NCBI GenBank assembly: GCA_036346395.1
Contig: CM070599.1
Span: 14,685,232 to 14,749,231 of the forward strand
DNA: 64,000 bases
Direction: 5' to 3'
Origin: Hsuehochloa calcarea
Lineage: Eukaryota > Streptophyta > Magnoliopsida > Poales > Poaceae
Part shown: one piece after another, positions 53,286 through 64,000 of the stretch
Numbering within the stretch: the stretch's first letter is position 1
How the letters are laid out: each line of letters begins with the position of its first letter
Made by a program: the position numbers and the translations under genes
The notes under the pieces: model-generated
What the model saw: the letters and a program-made list of their open reading frames with translations, nothing else
What the model was told of the DNA's origin: nothing
Database searches by the model: none

Positions 53286-55463
53286 TCAATCCGGAATAGC
53301 TGACTCAAGAAGCAAACGAGTCTCGGCCTGGGCGGTGCTCGCAAAACAAAAGGAGATATCCATGCGCTCAAAATCAGCAATAAGGCAACTGACGGTAGGG
53401 GGTATCGCTTTGCGACTCAGAGCATCTGCTACTACATTTGCCTTACCAAGGTGATACTGAATGGTGAGATCATAATCTTTTATCAATTACAATGACCTTC
53501 GCTGTCTCAGATTTAATTCTTTCTGGGTAAATATGTACTTCAGGCTCTTGTGATTAGTGAATATATCACAAGATTCGCCATACAGGTAATAACTCCAAAT
53601 CTTTAGAGCAAGAACCACTACGACGAGCTCTAAATCATGAGTAGGATAGTTCTACTCATATTTCATCAGCTGTCTCGAAGCATAGGCAATCACCTTGCCA
53701 TCCTGCATAAGCACACAGCCGAGCCCAACTGGAGATGCATATGAATAAATAGTGAATCGCTTACCGGGTTCAGGAAGGGTAAGAATAGGAGCAATCACCA
53801 ACCTATCCTTCAAAGTGTAGAAACTGCGCTCACACTCATCTGACCACTGAAACTTGACACCTTTCTGAGTTAGCTGTGACATCAGTTTGGCAATGATAGA
53901 GAAACCCTCTACAAAACGCCGGTAATAACCAGCTAAGCCTAGAAAACTCCTCACCTCCTTGACATTGGTTGGCCTTTTCCATTCTACCACCGTTAAGATC
54001 TTGCTAGGATCGACTGAAATGCCCTCTTGATTAATCACATGGCCCAGAAACCCAACTTCAGAAATCCAGAACTCACATTTCTTCAGCTTGGCGTAAAATT
54101 GGTTTTCCCTCAAGGTCTCAAGAACCAATCTCAAATGTTGTCCATGATCCTTCTCTATCTTATAATAGATCAAGATATCATCAATGAACACCACTGCGAA
54201 ATCATCAAGATACCGATGAAGCATGATGTTCATTGCTTCCATAAAAACCTCAGGTGCATTTGTTAGTCCAAAAGACATAACTTTATACTCATAATGACCA
54301 TACCTCGTAGAGAAAGCCATCTTTTCAATATCCTGTTCCCAAACTCGGATTTGATTGTATCCTAACTAAAGGTCAATCTTGGAGAACACTTTAGCTCCTT
54401 TCAGCTGATCAAAAAGATCCTCAATTCGGGGCAAATGATATTTATTCTTTATTGTTGCCTGATTGAGAGCCCGATAATCTACGCACATACGCCAACTACC
54501 ATATTTCTTCTTTGTGAAGAGAATAGGCGCTCCCCAAGGTGAAACACTACGCCGAATCATACCTTTAGATAACAAATCATCCAATTCTTTTTTTAACTCA
54601 TCCTGGAAGGGTCGTGCCAAACGGTACGGAGACATAGAAATAGGTCGAGTACCAGGAATAAGATCGATCCAAAATTCCACTTTCCGTTCTCGAGGCATCC
54701 CAGGAAGCTCTGCAGGGAAAATATCAGGATATTCACATACTACATGAATCTCCTCGATGCGTAGAGAAGAATCTGCCTTCGCGCTACAAGACCAAAGCAA
54801 CACAATTGTTGATGCCCATCGACTAGGAAACAAACTGGCCAACACAAAAAGGGAATCAAACGGCACACTGCCCTGAAATACCAATTCTTCAACAGACAGG
54901 GCTTGCAAAGTCACAGTCTTCCAGAAGCAACAAATCTCAGTGCGGTAATTGAATAAACAGTCCATGCCAAGGATAACATCAAATGGAGATAACTTGATCA
55001 CCATAAGATTAGCTATGAAATCCTCCTCATCAATGGTAATGGAACAACCCGGACATACTGTAGAGTTAGAAATGAAACTGCCTAGAGAACTGACCACAAC
55101 AGATTGAGAAATAATCTGCACACTCAAACCCGTTCTCCTAGCAAACTCAAGTGACACAAACGAATAGGTAGCCCCTGAATCGAAAAGAACAAAAGCCTCG
55201 TTGGAATCAACTAATAAGGTACCTGTCACCACGTCAGGACGGCCTACAGTCTCAGGTGTAGGCATGGCATAGACCCCCTGTGGCTCCGGTGCACAGGACG
55301 CCCCGACACTCGACGAATGATGAACAGGGACTGCCGCAGGTAGAGCGAACGGCGGCGGTGCAGACGGCACAAGGTTCCAGCAAAACCCTGGAGGAGGCAC
55401 TGGAAAGAACGCTGTAGGAGGAGCCCAACCAGAGGGGTACTGAGGCGTGGAAGCAGCTACCAT
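53286..55463 (-). pseudogene. gypsy protease, reverse transcriptase and RNase H
   Basis: The long frame 55463-54366 contains the protease motif FVLFDSGATYSFVSLEFARR and the first half of reverse transcriptase (SKGMIRRSVSPWGAPILFTK; KIDL at its end). After one stop, 54320-53652 carries the catalytic box VVFIDDILIYYK, GFLGHVINQEGISVDPSKI and the RNase H start (YSYASPVGLGCVLMQDGKVI). RNase H continues in fragments to 53286 (HLGKANVVADALSRK). One stop between the two large frames and small lesions in RNase H are the main damage. Confidence 0.9.
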
Positions 55464-55499
55464 AGTCTGAACTGAACCCCGTGGAGTAGTGAACGAAGA

Positions 55500-56680
55500 T
55501 GATGCAGGGGCTCACTCCCACTTGATGATACTCGCTGGATTCTTCTTGCAAACTATCATCTTATGGCCTGACAGGCCATAACGACGACAAACTCCAGTGA
55601 AAGAGTACTCAGAAGCATGATGACTATCACCACACTTGAAACAAATCATACCCTGACCTGGAATAGGTTGCAGCGCCTGTGAGGAAGTACGCTGTGCCGA
55701 AGGGGTAGCCTGCCTCTGCTGATCAGATCGCGCAGACGGCTGAGAACGATAGCCTCCCAGAAACTTCTTGGAAGCAGGTCGCTGAGAAGACCCATCTACA
55801 CCACTAAAACTCCTCTTATATCCTTTGCCGGATCCACGGTGGGGTAAAGCCACTAGAAGACTGCCTATCTTTAGTGAGCTCTCTCTCCAACTCCATACCC
55901 TTGGCCTGGTCGACCACAGAGTTGAAGTCAAGCAAGTTGGTCGCCCCAGGACGTGGCGATACTCATGGTTAATTCCCATACGGAACCTCTTTGTTTTCTC
56001 TCAGTCACTACCAGCCATAGATAGCACAAAACGGACTAAGTTGTTGAATCCAGCCTCACAATCCGCCACAGACAGCTTCCCTTGAACAAAGGTTATCAAG
56101 GAGTGTTCCATCCTCTCAAGGCAAGAATCAGGGTAAAACTTAGCTCTGAATTGCTCCAAGAAATCCTCCCAGGTGACTGATCCCTGCAGTGGAGTCCTAG
56201 CTGACAGAACCCCTTCCCACCATATATCTACTTGGCCTTTCAGTTAGAAAGCCACGAAGCGCGTCTTCTGCGCTGAAGTCATCTCCAATACTCCAAACTG
56301 CCTTTCCATATACCGAAGCCAGTCAGCTGCCTGAATCGGAGTGCCTGCACCATCAAAAGTGTCAAGACGGAGAGACATCCACTCTCAAAGACTCATTTTG
56401 GCCTCGGTGGAGTAGTGCGACAGAACCGGAGCGACATCGTGCAAGCTGCGGCGGAGGAGCTACCTGCATATGTCGACGAAGCTGTTGAACCTCTCTCTGA
56501 AGTTCCTGAAGTAAGGCAGACGACGCAACCTGAGCATCAGCAACCGGATGAGCGGCTGAGCAACCTCCTCAGCCACCCCACCAACGGCCTCCACAGCCGG
56601 GGATGAGGACGTAACCGAACCGCGTCCACGACAACGGCCACTGCCCATTCCGCGGCCACGTCCCCTACCTCTCGCCATTT
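55500..56680 (-). pseudogene. gypsy gag
   Basis: The start MARGRGRGRGMGSGRCRGRG at about 56678 is followed by a capsid region in broken frames (56450-55980). A later frame, 55979-55512, has a CCHC knuckle, CFKCGDSHHASEYSFTGVC, whose last Cys is displaced, and a second knuckle, CRRYGLSGHKMIVC. It precedes protease in the adjacent frame. Confidence 0.8.
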
Positions 56681-56871
56681 CTGAAAACCAAAGACAATAA
56701 GCTAACAACTTAACCTTAGAACAAACAAGGACAAAGTACCACATCAATTCAATACAGCTCGACATAATGAAACAAATTATCATAATCGTAGATGTAGTGG
56801 ATTTTTCCAATTCCCACCTACTGTGCACAGTGTGTCAATTTAATTTTTCATCTACCACGGACCTAATGCCC

Positions 56872-56883
56872 GCTCTGATACTA
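56872..56883 (-). other. Primer binding site of the gypsy element
   Basis: On the minus strand TAGTATCAGAGC, one mismatch from the tRNA-iMet complement TGGTATCAGAGC, two bases inside the 5' LTR. Confidence 0.8.
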
Positions 56884-56885
56884 AC

Positions 56886-58897
56886 TGTAACACCCCAGCC
56901 GGGCATAGGGCCTAAGAAGCTACTAAACAACCTTCCTATAATATTTTACTTCGATTTACTAAAACAAATTTCAGCAAAACATACATCTATGAACGACTTA
57001 ACTCAAATCAACAAGAACTAACACAAGCTACAAATAGATAGCAATATAACTACCACAAATCAGTTAATGAATACTTAGGCATGACTCCTGCTATTTCTCA
57101 TCCAAACCGAACCAAAAGAATAAAGGATCATAACGAGAGTAACTCCTTATCAGTTACACCTAAATCATCAAGATTTGCAAGGAAGACGAGGAGGAAAAAC
57201 TAATCAAGTTGTTCATATTATTCTCTCAAATGTAACTAACAAATCAAAACTAAAATTAAAGCATCAATCAAAATCATCCACCAAAATTCTTGGCTACTAC
57301 GAATACGAATAAATCCGTCAACGCGAAGGGTGAACTCAGTCCGAAACATAAACAAATAATAATACGAGTGTGAAAGTTAGGTAAACAAGCCAATTTATTT
57401 AACACATGTGAATATAAGTGAAGTGCACCAATCTACCCCTTCCCATGCATGTCGTTGCTTCGAAAGGTACCTAAATGAAAACAACAACAAGCGTGAGTCC
57501 ATGACTCAGTAGAGCACAACAGGGATAATAAACCAAACAACATGAGTAGCCAATAGGAATGTTGGCGTGATTCTTTGGTACTATTGACTTGGTACTACTC
57601 GCTCCTAATGGCAACCCGAACTTAACCGACACACTTCAAACCACATCTGTCCAACCAAACAGCTGTCAAAGGAAAAAAAATCCGTAACTTTTGAGTAAAA
57701 ACTCCAAAAGTTATGAATCCAATTTTCCTGGAATCTACATAAGCATAACTACAACTTTTCAGGTGACCAAAAAGTCAAAATGCCCCATTTATGCCTCTGT
57801 TTTTAATCTCGAAGACTGTTCTATCATCTTTAGTACTACTGATTTGAAAACTTCGTAACTTCTATTTGATACATCCATATTTAATGGTATAGGACTCTCT
57901 GGAAAGATAATAAAATTATATACAATAAACTTAGTTGGAGTGATTCTCTAATTCTGCCATTAACCTGATCTAATCTACAATTGAAACCTTGAAGTAGAAT
58001 CTGACAGTCTGAAGGAACAGCTGCACAAGAAAAATCCATAGTTTTCAATTGGCTTATCCAACATTTATGATGTTTATCAATATGGAAAGCTAATAAAATT
58101 CTCGATGAAAGTTTTGTTGGGAGAATCCCTTGAATTGGCCATAATCTAACCCTTATCTATTAAACAAGGCGACTACTGTAATCTCGTCAGGATTTCTGGA
58201 CAGCAGTAAAGAAACTGACGTATCTACCAAACCACAACTCTGAATTAGGTGATATCAGACTCTATGGAAATCTGAGAACAAGCCCCACAACTCTCTAGGA
58301 GACCTTATCCTCGATTTTGGATTTTAACTATGCAAAAACTAACGAGCAAACTGAGTACAGATTACTGAACCTAAGCGCAACAGCTCAACGATTATCTAAT
58401 CGGTAAAGTTTAAAGATCAAACTGGCTTCAATCAGTGGGGAGATCATCGTTACCCCTTGAAGACAAAGCTTGCTGAAAATCTCACACGTGGAACGCCGTC
58501 TTCCCGATCCTCCTGCTTCTCACCTTCCATAGGCGCTGCCTGGCTTCTCTCTTCCTCGTAGCCACAGACGGCGAGGAGGCACCAATGGAGGGAAACCACG
58601 CCGGGGAGCTGCTAGACCAGGGAGGTGTCGGCCTTGTGGGAGGGGCTGTGCAAGGGCAAGGGAGAGTGGCTGGGGTGGCGGCCTATGGGGGGAGAGGGGC
58701 GGCGCACAAGGGGGAGGGAGAGGGGGCGGCTAGGGTTTAGGGGGAAGGGAGACGCCCCCCTTTTGGCCGCCCCCAACTTGGGCCTCCTGGGCTGTGGCCC
58801 GAGGCCCAGGTTGGTGGATTTTCGCAAAAAACCCCGTATAAAATATTTTTTTCTCTTGTTCATGTTTTCTTCTGTTAGAAACAATCGGAGTATTACA
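56886..58897 (-). repeat. 5' LTR of the gypsy element (2,012 bp)
   Basis: Full-length LTR including the block lost from the other copy (about 57590-57840). The GC-rich part at 58480-58770 probably covers the promoter-proximal leader. It is followed by AATAC, the right half of the duplication. Confidence 0.93.
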
Positions 58898-59160
58898 AAT
58901 ACCCAGTCTCATGACAATGGTAGCATTCTGATTCAGGCTTAGGACCAAGCTTGAGCTTCTTAAGCTTAGCTTTGAGACTATCAATCTTATCTTGAGTATT
59001 TCCTTTGATCTTTCCGTTTAGAACATATTCCTTCTTTTTTTTGTTTGAGAATAATTCTCAAATTTCGAGACCAATCAATGAAATTTGTTCCATTCAACTT
59101 TTGTTTCTCGAGAACAGATCGCAAGTTAAAGGTAGGTGCAGAAGAAGTAGTAGGTGCCAT
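58898..59160 (-). pseudogene. copia gag N-terminal fragment (right part)
   Basis: From the ATG at 59160 the frame reads MAPTTSSAPTFNLRSVLEKQ, then KLNGTNFIDWSRNLRI. A deletion leads to KKEYVLNGKIKGNTQDKIDS and to the first half of a zinc knuckle, ECYHCHETGY, at the gypsy insertion point. The other half lies at 49995-49970. Confidence 0.82.
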
Positions 59161-60731
59161 GATCTATGACAAAAATATATGCAAAGATTCAGCTCTATGC
59201 TTATGTAAGATCTTCTATTAGATACTTATGTTGGTGGTCATGTTTGACCAGTCTACGATCAGCTCGTATCTCTACACGACTAGTCTGGACTTGGTCGTAT
59301 CACGATACGACTAGTTTGGACTAGACTGGATCTGGTCGTATCACTATACGACTAGTCTGGATCTAGTCGTATCACTATACGACCAGTCCATACCTAGTCG
59401 CATTTAATCATCAACAGTCAATAAAAGATACTCCTACTATATGTTCTAGAACATATTTCCCTTAAACATCATATAGTGAGTTCAAGATCTAAAAATCATT
59501 AAGTCCTAGTGAGCTTTGGCATCATTGCTAGAAACCTAGTGATTTTAGGTAGGCAACCTCTTGCCAATCATATCACAAATGACTCTTATCTATTGGGTGG
59601 CATCTCCATGCCCTGACGACCAACCCTATGCCCCAAGGCCCAAAACTATTTTGATAGCCTTGTTAAGTTAAACCAACACTATGCATGTGGGTGTCCGACA
59701 CCCACCCCATCTTATTAAGATAGTCAATGGCACTCTACTTTGGTAGACCTACCAATTAACGATCAAAGTCATGATGGGCGCGGCAATTGGAATAACATCA
59801 AATTAACTTAATTTTTTATGGGATACTATTCTACCATGCTAAAACATCTAATGATAAAACATAATCAAATAGCATGATAGGAATAAATATTCACAGATAA
59901 TCAAATTAAATTGTGAAATAGCATGGCCCTTATCATGACGATTTCTATCACCATACTTCCTGTCCTTCGACCATCATGTTTGAAGTCTCCTACCATCTAC
60001 TAAGCAATTACTCCTAAAAGCCAGTAATGAATTACATACGAGAATATCAGGCATCACATGTTGGTACGTAGACCGTTATACAATAATATACAGCTCTATG
60101 GCTAACTCACAACATGACACGTAGGCTATGAGAAATCCATTCGTGTATCACATACACAATGGGCCATACTATTCACATCAATTCCTGGAAAAATGAGTTA
60201 CGCATAGAATCTAATTCTATCGGGTGACATGAACACATAATACCATATAACGCGGCTACGACCACGACGGTCCTGCTAGCTGGTTAGCGGGCGGGGTTCG
60301 AAGGGGCAGCGCCCCTCACTGGCTCATGGCAGTGTTCTCATAAACCTTTTCTGGGACATGAATCTTATTCACGTAACCTAGCCTCATAAATCATCGGATT
60401 AATCATATTAACCCTATTCCGAACCAATCTTATCACTACCTTGATAGACCACGCACTGTAGCATACTCTGATGGCGGAATTCTGACCGGTAGGAGTATCA
60501 TGCAAGGTAGTCGTAAACAAGTCGAATAAATCATTCGGTCATTTTAGCTCATACCTCCTCGTAAATCCATCTACTATCGTCGAAACCCGATAGATCTTAT
60601 TGACCAGTGCCTAGACTGTTCTATCCATATGAACTGATCTAGGTTACCAGACCCGACCAGTAATAGATCCAATCTACAATTGAAACATATTAAGTATATG
60701 CGACCGATCTAGATAAAAAACTATGTAGGAT
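59161..60731 (-). other. Long leader of the Angela/BARE-like copia element
   Basis: About 1.57 kb between primer site and gag start, with no long frame on the coding strand. It contains an array of palindromic GTCGTATCACTATACGAC-type motifs at 59230-59410. Long untranslated leaders are known for BARE/Angela elements. Confidence 0.6.
59230..59410. repeat. Imperfect tandem units with GTCGTAT...ATACGAC palindromes
   Basis: Three to four units of roughly 40 bp carry GGTCGTATCA(C/C)(G/T)ATACGAC followed by (T)AGTCTGGA. Each core is a near-perfect inverted repeat. The same arm sequence occurs at 44727-45037 and in the LTRs at 61450-63600. Confidence 0.75.
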
Positions 60732-60744
60732 GGCTCTGATACCA
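60732..60744 (-). other. Primer binding site of the Angela/BARE-like element
   Basis: TGGTATCAGAGCC on the minus strand, a perfect complement to the initiator-methionine tRNA end, one base inside the LTR. Confidence 0.85.
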
Positions 60745-62194
60745 ATAAAGGTATACGAGTAGGCTACCCTAGCTGACAATTAAAAAATTCTACCATGTAA
60801 ACTAGGATGCCATGCAAGCAAGAGATCACGGTCGTTACCACCGAGACGTGCAGTGCGGTGGAAAAAGAGTTGGAGCAGCCTGGTCCAACAAAGAGTTCTT
60901 CGATGTAGTGATCGAAGTCGATCATTCAATGTAGTCGATCACCCAACGTAGTCGATTGTCCACCGTAGTCGATTTCCCAACGTAGTCGATCATCTCCTCT
61001 AGCAACCAATCGAGTTTCTTGCCAAGGTCGTGGATCTTCCTCAAGCGCAACAGCAACTGCAGTAGTGCCTCCACGGTATCCACACGTCCAGGGAAGGAAC
61101 ACTATATGCCGGTGTGATACCACCAAGTCGCACGGGAAGACTCTCTCAAGAAGATTGCGGCTAGGGTTTGGAGCAACTCACGTTAACTCTTGTCGTAGTC
61201 TTTTGTATCCTCTATATCTCCCAATAGCCTCAAGCATCTCTTTGTATAGTGCCCGTGACAGATCCTATCTAAACATGTTTCACAAATAGTATACATACTG
61301 GTTTGTTCCATCCTGTTAAGTGTGTGACCCATTAGTTTCATGCATAATCGATTGCGACTCGAAAACTCTTTTCTGATCACGAGTCGTTAGCAACTCCTAG
61401 CATAACATAACGATTCTTGAATACAAACAAATTTTATCGAACAAATCTTAACGCAATATGATCTACGACCAGGTCCTTATGACTAATGACCAGCTCATAT
61501 CTCTATACGACCAGCTCATATTTGGTCTCGACCAGTTCGTAACTCCTTACGACCAGGTTTCGACCACTTAGTGATCATGTTCAACTAGCCTACAACCAGC
61601 TTGTATCTCCATATGACTAGCCCATATCTGTTGAACTAAAAGACCTGCTCATGTATTCTCCCTTTGCCTTACGATATCTGGTTGAACTTCAGGTGAGATG
61701 TTGTGTCATCTATGGACAGTTCAATACTTTCTCGATCAAGTGTCGGGTAACTTCATGTTGTCGAACTCCTCGACCACCGGTGGCATAGACATGCACTTTC
61801 TTTATCCGACCACATCGAGGGGCCCATAGATATCTCTCATGTTATGTTAGGAGGGGCAAATCCTATATCCGAAAAGTCACATTCCTCTACATATTTCATA
61901 GCATACCCGAAAGTTTCCTTTATAACTACCCAGTTACGGAGTAGCGTTTGGCAACCCCAAAGTGTACTCTTACACATATAGAAAACCATGCTAATCTCAG
62001 GTCTAAGGATTATACATTAACATTGCCTGAGACCAACTGATGACACATGAAATAATAACAATCTCAGTAGTATCTCAAGGTGGGTTAATCCAACACCATG
62101 TTCTCTAACATGTGTCCACATTATTGATTCGATATCCCTATATCCATGACCGGTGATACATGGCTACTAATCAATACATGTGTTGGTCAATAGG

Positions 62195-63753
62195 TGAAGG
62201 GTTACGGGTAAGCGCTACGATAGCACAAAACAAAAATTTACCACGCAACCAAGGAACCTCCGCAAGTAATAGATCACGAGATTACTGCTAGAAGCGCCGA
62301 CTCGAAGCGGAAGTAGAGTCGATGTACCCAATAGATGCGGTCGTAGTCGTACTCGCCGCGCGACTGCTCCTCCAAGTACTTGTACTCGGTTTGCGTCTGC
62401 TCCTCTGAGTAGTCGAACTCGCCTCACAACTTCTTCTCCTGTTCCGGTGATCGTCACGAGTTGCGGATCGTCCTAGTGCTGATGCTTCACAACAGCACCT
62501 CCGAGGTATCCACACATACAGGGTAGGAACACCACACACTGGTGTGCTAGCACCGGCAACGTGGTTGAGGATGGCGTGGCTATTAGGGTTTCGGGAGTTC
62601 TCCAAAAACTGTTATTGACCCTATGTCACCGCCTCTCTTTATATAGGCATCCATGATGGGTCTCTTACTCGAGGCCCATTAGGAACTCATATCCTATACG
62701 AATTTAGATCACCACCCAAATCAAATCCCCAGCCCCTTAAGTGTGCGACCCTACAGGTTCTTGTGCGATTGGTTGTGACTCAAAAACTCTTTTCCGACCA
62801 CTACTCGTCAGCGGCACCTAGCAGCACGTAACGATTCCCATGTACACAAAGAATATATCAGATGAACCTTAACGTAATATGATCTATGATCAGGTCCTCA
62901 TCACTTACTACCAGTTCGTATCTCTATACGACCAGTCTGTGATTACGTTCGACCAGTCTACGACCAGATCGCATCTCCATAACTGATCGAACTAAGTGAC
63001 CTACTCATGCATTCTCCTTTTGCCTCACGATGTCTGGTTGAACTCCAGGTGAGATATGGTGTCATCCATGGACTGTTCAATACTTTCTCGATCGAGTGTC
63101 GGATAACTTCATGTGGTCAACACTTCGACCACTAGTGGCATGGCCATGCTCTTTCTTTATCCGATCACCACGAGGGGCCCAGAGACATCATCCTGTTATG
63201 AAAGGAGGGGCAAATCCCATCTCGACTAGTCACATCCCTCCGTATATTTCATAGCATACCCGAAAGCTACCTTTATAACTACCTAGTTACGGAGTAGCGT
63301 TTGGTAACCCCTAAGAGTGCTATTACACATGTAGGGAACCATGCTGTTCTCAGGTCTAAGGATTATACATCATCATTACTTGAGACCAACTAATGACACA
63401 TAGATTCATAACAATCTCAATAGTGTCTCAATGATGGGTCTATCCAGCTCCATGTTCTCTAACATGTGCTCACATTACTGATTCGATATCTCTATATCTA
63501 TGACCGGTGAAACATGGCCATCAATCAATACATGTGCTGGTCGTAGAGTCACGGTTGTTCCGACCAGTTACATTCGACCAGGGATACATTTAGAATGATA
63601 TCATATAAGTTAATGAGTTTCACCAACAAGTCACATACTCATTGATCTATAACTGATGATTCATTCAAGGAACAAGATAACATATTATCCAATATCATGA
63701 ACATAAGGAAATACAATCATCTTTATGATTGCCTCTAGGGCATATTTCCAACA
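62195..63753 (-). mobile_element. Solo LTR of the same copia family, nested in an LTR
   Basis: On the minus strand it starts TGTTGGAAATATGCCC and ends CGTAACCCTTCA. The flanks are the 5-bp duplication ATAGG (62190-62194 and 63754-63758). At 1,559 bp it resembles the surrounding LTR throughout, for example 'caatacatgtg(t/c)tggtc' at 62173 and 63530. The lack of any internal region shows it is what remains after LTR-LTR recombination. Confidence 0.9.
62638..62645 (-). promoter_or_regulatory. Putative TATA box of the solo LTR
   Basis: TATATAAA on the minus strand, within CCTATATAAAGAGAGG, located where an LTR promoter is expected and followed by a GC-richer leader. Confidence 0.5.
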
Positions 63754-64000
63754 ATAGGATCACTGGTGTTCCGACCAGTGACATCCGACCAGAGATATAT
63801 TTAGAACAACATCATCATAAGTTAAAAGAGCTTCACCAACGAGTCACATACTCGTTGATCTTTGTAACTGATGATTCATTCAATGAACAGAATAACACTT
63901 ATTCAATAACTGATAAACATAGACGTGGTACAATCATCTCTATGATTGCCTCTAGGGCATACCACCAACAGTGCATGCCATAACTCCGTGGCAGACTAGA

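Larger units (their letters stand above)
49996..58897 (-). mobile_element. Complete chromodomain-type Ty3/gypsy retrotransposon
   Basis: LTRs 49996-51754 and 56886-58897 start TGTAACACCCCAGCC and end TATTACA on the plus strand. The 5-bp duplication AATAC flanks the insertion (49991-49995 and 58898-58902). On the minus strand the order is primer site, gag, protease, reverse transcriptase, RNase H, integrase with chromodomain, purine tract (AAGTGGAGTAGAG), 3' LTR. The chromodomain places it among chromoviruses, most like the Tekay/Del branch. Single stops and frameshifts have inactivated it, but domains are far better preserved than in the other elements, so it is probably the youngest large insertion here. 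Confidence 0.95.
48285..63970 (-). mobile_element. Angela/BARE-like Ty1/copia element, interrupted twice and truncated
   Basis: On the minus strand the 5' LTR starts at 63970 with TGTTGGTGGTATGCCC, a variant of the TGTTGGAAATATGCCC terminus of the grass Angela/BARE group. A tRNA-iMet primer site (60732-60744), a leader of about 1.6 kb, gag from 59160, then protease and integrase down to 48285 follow. A complete gypsy element (49996-58897) is inserted in gag, and a solo LTR (62195-63753) in the LTR. Reverse transcriptase, RNase H and the 3' LTR are missing at the left junction. The long leader is also typical of this group. Confidence 0.8.
60746..63970 (-). repeat. 5' LTR of the Angela/BARE-like element, split by a solo LTR
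   Basis: The left edge is at 60746 (minus-strand end ACCTTTA, a CA-to-TA change) and the right edge at 63970 (minus-strand start TGTTGGTGG). The stretch 62195-63753 plus one ATAGG copy is a later insertion. Without it the LTR is about 1.66 kb and aligns along its length with the inserted copy. Confidence 0.8.

Noticed and set aside
60290..60330. tRNA-like GGTTCGAA motif
   Set aside because: No cloverleaf arms or acceptor stem can be formed around it.

Overview
This looks like nuclear DNA from a grass (Poaceae). Two split genes with GT–AG introns sit among nested LTR retrotransposons (Ty1/copia and Ty3/gypsy), hAT DNA transposons and a Stowaway-type MITE. tRNA-iMet-type primer sites, a chromodomain integrase and the BARE/Angela-style LTR terminus all fit a grass. 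I cannot name the species from the sequence alone.

Host genes. (1) The 3' part of a plus-strand gene, 11 exons from 11371 to 34817, encodes the second half of a uridine-kinase-like domain, a CYTH/triphosphate-tunnel domain and a C-terminal membrane anchor. This is the architecture of plant TTM1/TTM2. Its 5' exons, including the P-loop, are not in the window. Three introns are inflated by transposons: 11482-17461, 19991-24412 and 24744-34246. (2) A complete nine-exon minus-strand acid lipase gene (36265-39058, 415 codons) has signal peptide, GHSLG nucleophile elbow, Asp and His all in place. The two genes converge, with stop codons about 1.4 kb apart.

Transposon layout. 1-6395: a hierarchical tandem repeat split by a complete but decayed copia element (138-5680, duplication ACCTC). 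6590-10617: a copia element with short LTRs and no recognisable gag. 11884-17001: a gypsy-type solo LTR (TAATA) carrying two non-autonomous hAT elements (12799-13938, duplication GTTGTGGG; 14992-16542, duplication GTTTGAAC). 20785-24047: a truncated copia abutting a Stowaway MITE. 24833-28160: a decayed hAT transposon (duplication GTCTTGAT). 28687-33102: a plus-strand copia. 40532-45573: retroelement scraps, including a 29-bp hairpin-forming tandem array. 45574-48280: the 5' end of a plus-strand gypsy element. 48285-63970: an Angela/BARE-like copia. A complete chromodomain gypsy element (49996-58897, duplication AATAC) sits inside its gag zinc knuckle, and a solo LTR of its own family (62195-63753, duplication ATAGG) sits inside its LTR.

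All element boundaries were found by eye from terminal motifs and matching target-site duplications. No alignment or database search was run. Most transposon reading frames are broken, so I annotate them as pseudogenes. I found no RNA gene or CRISPR array.
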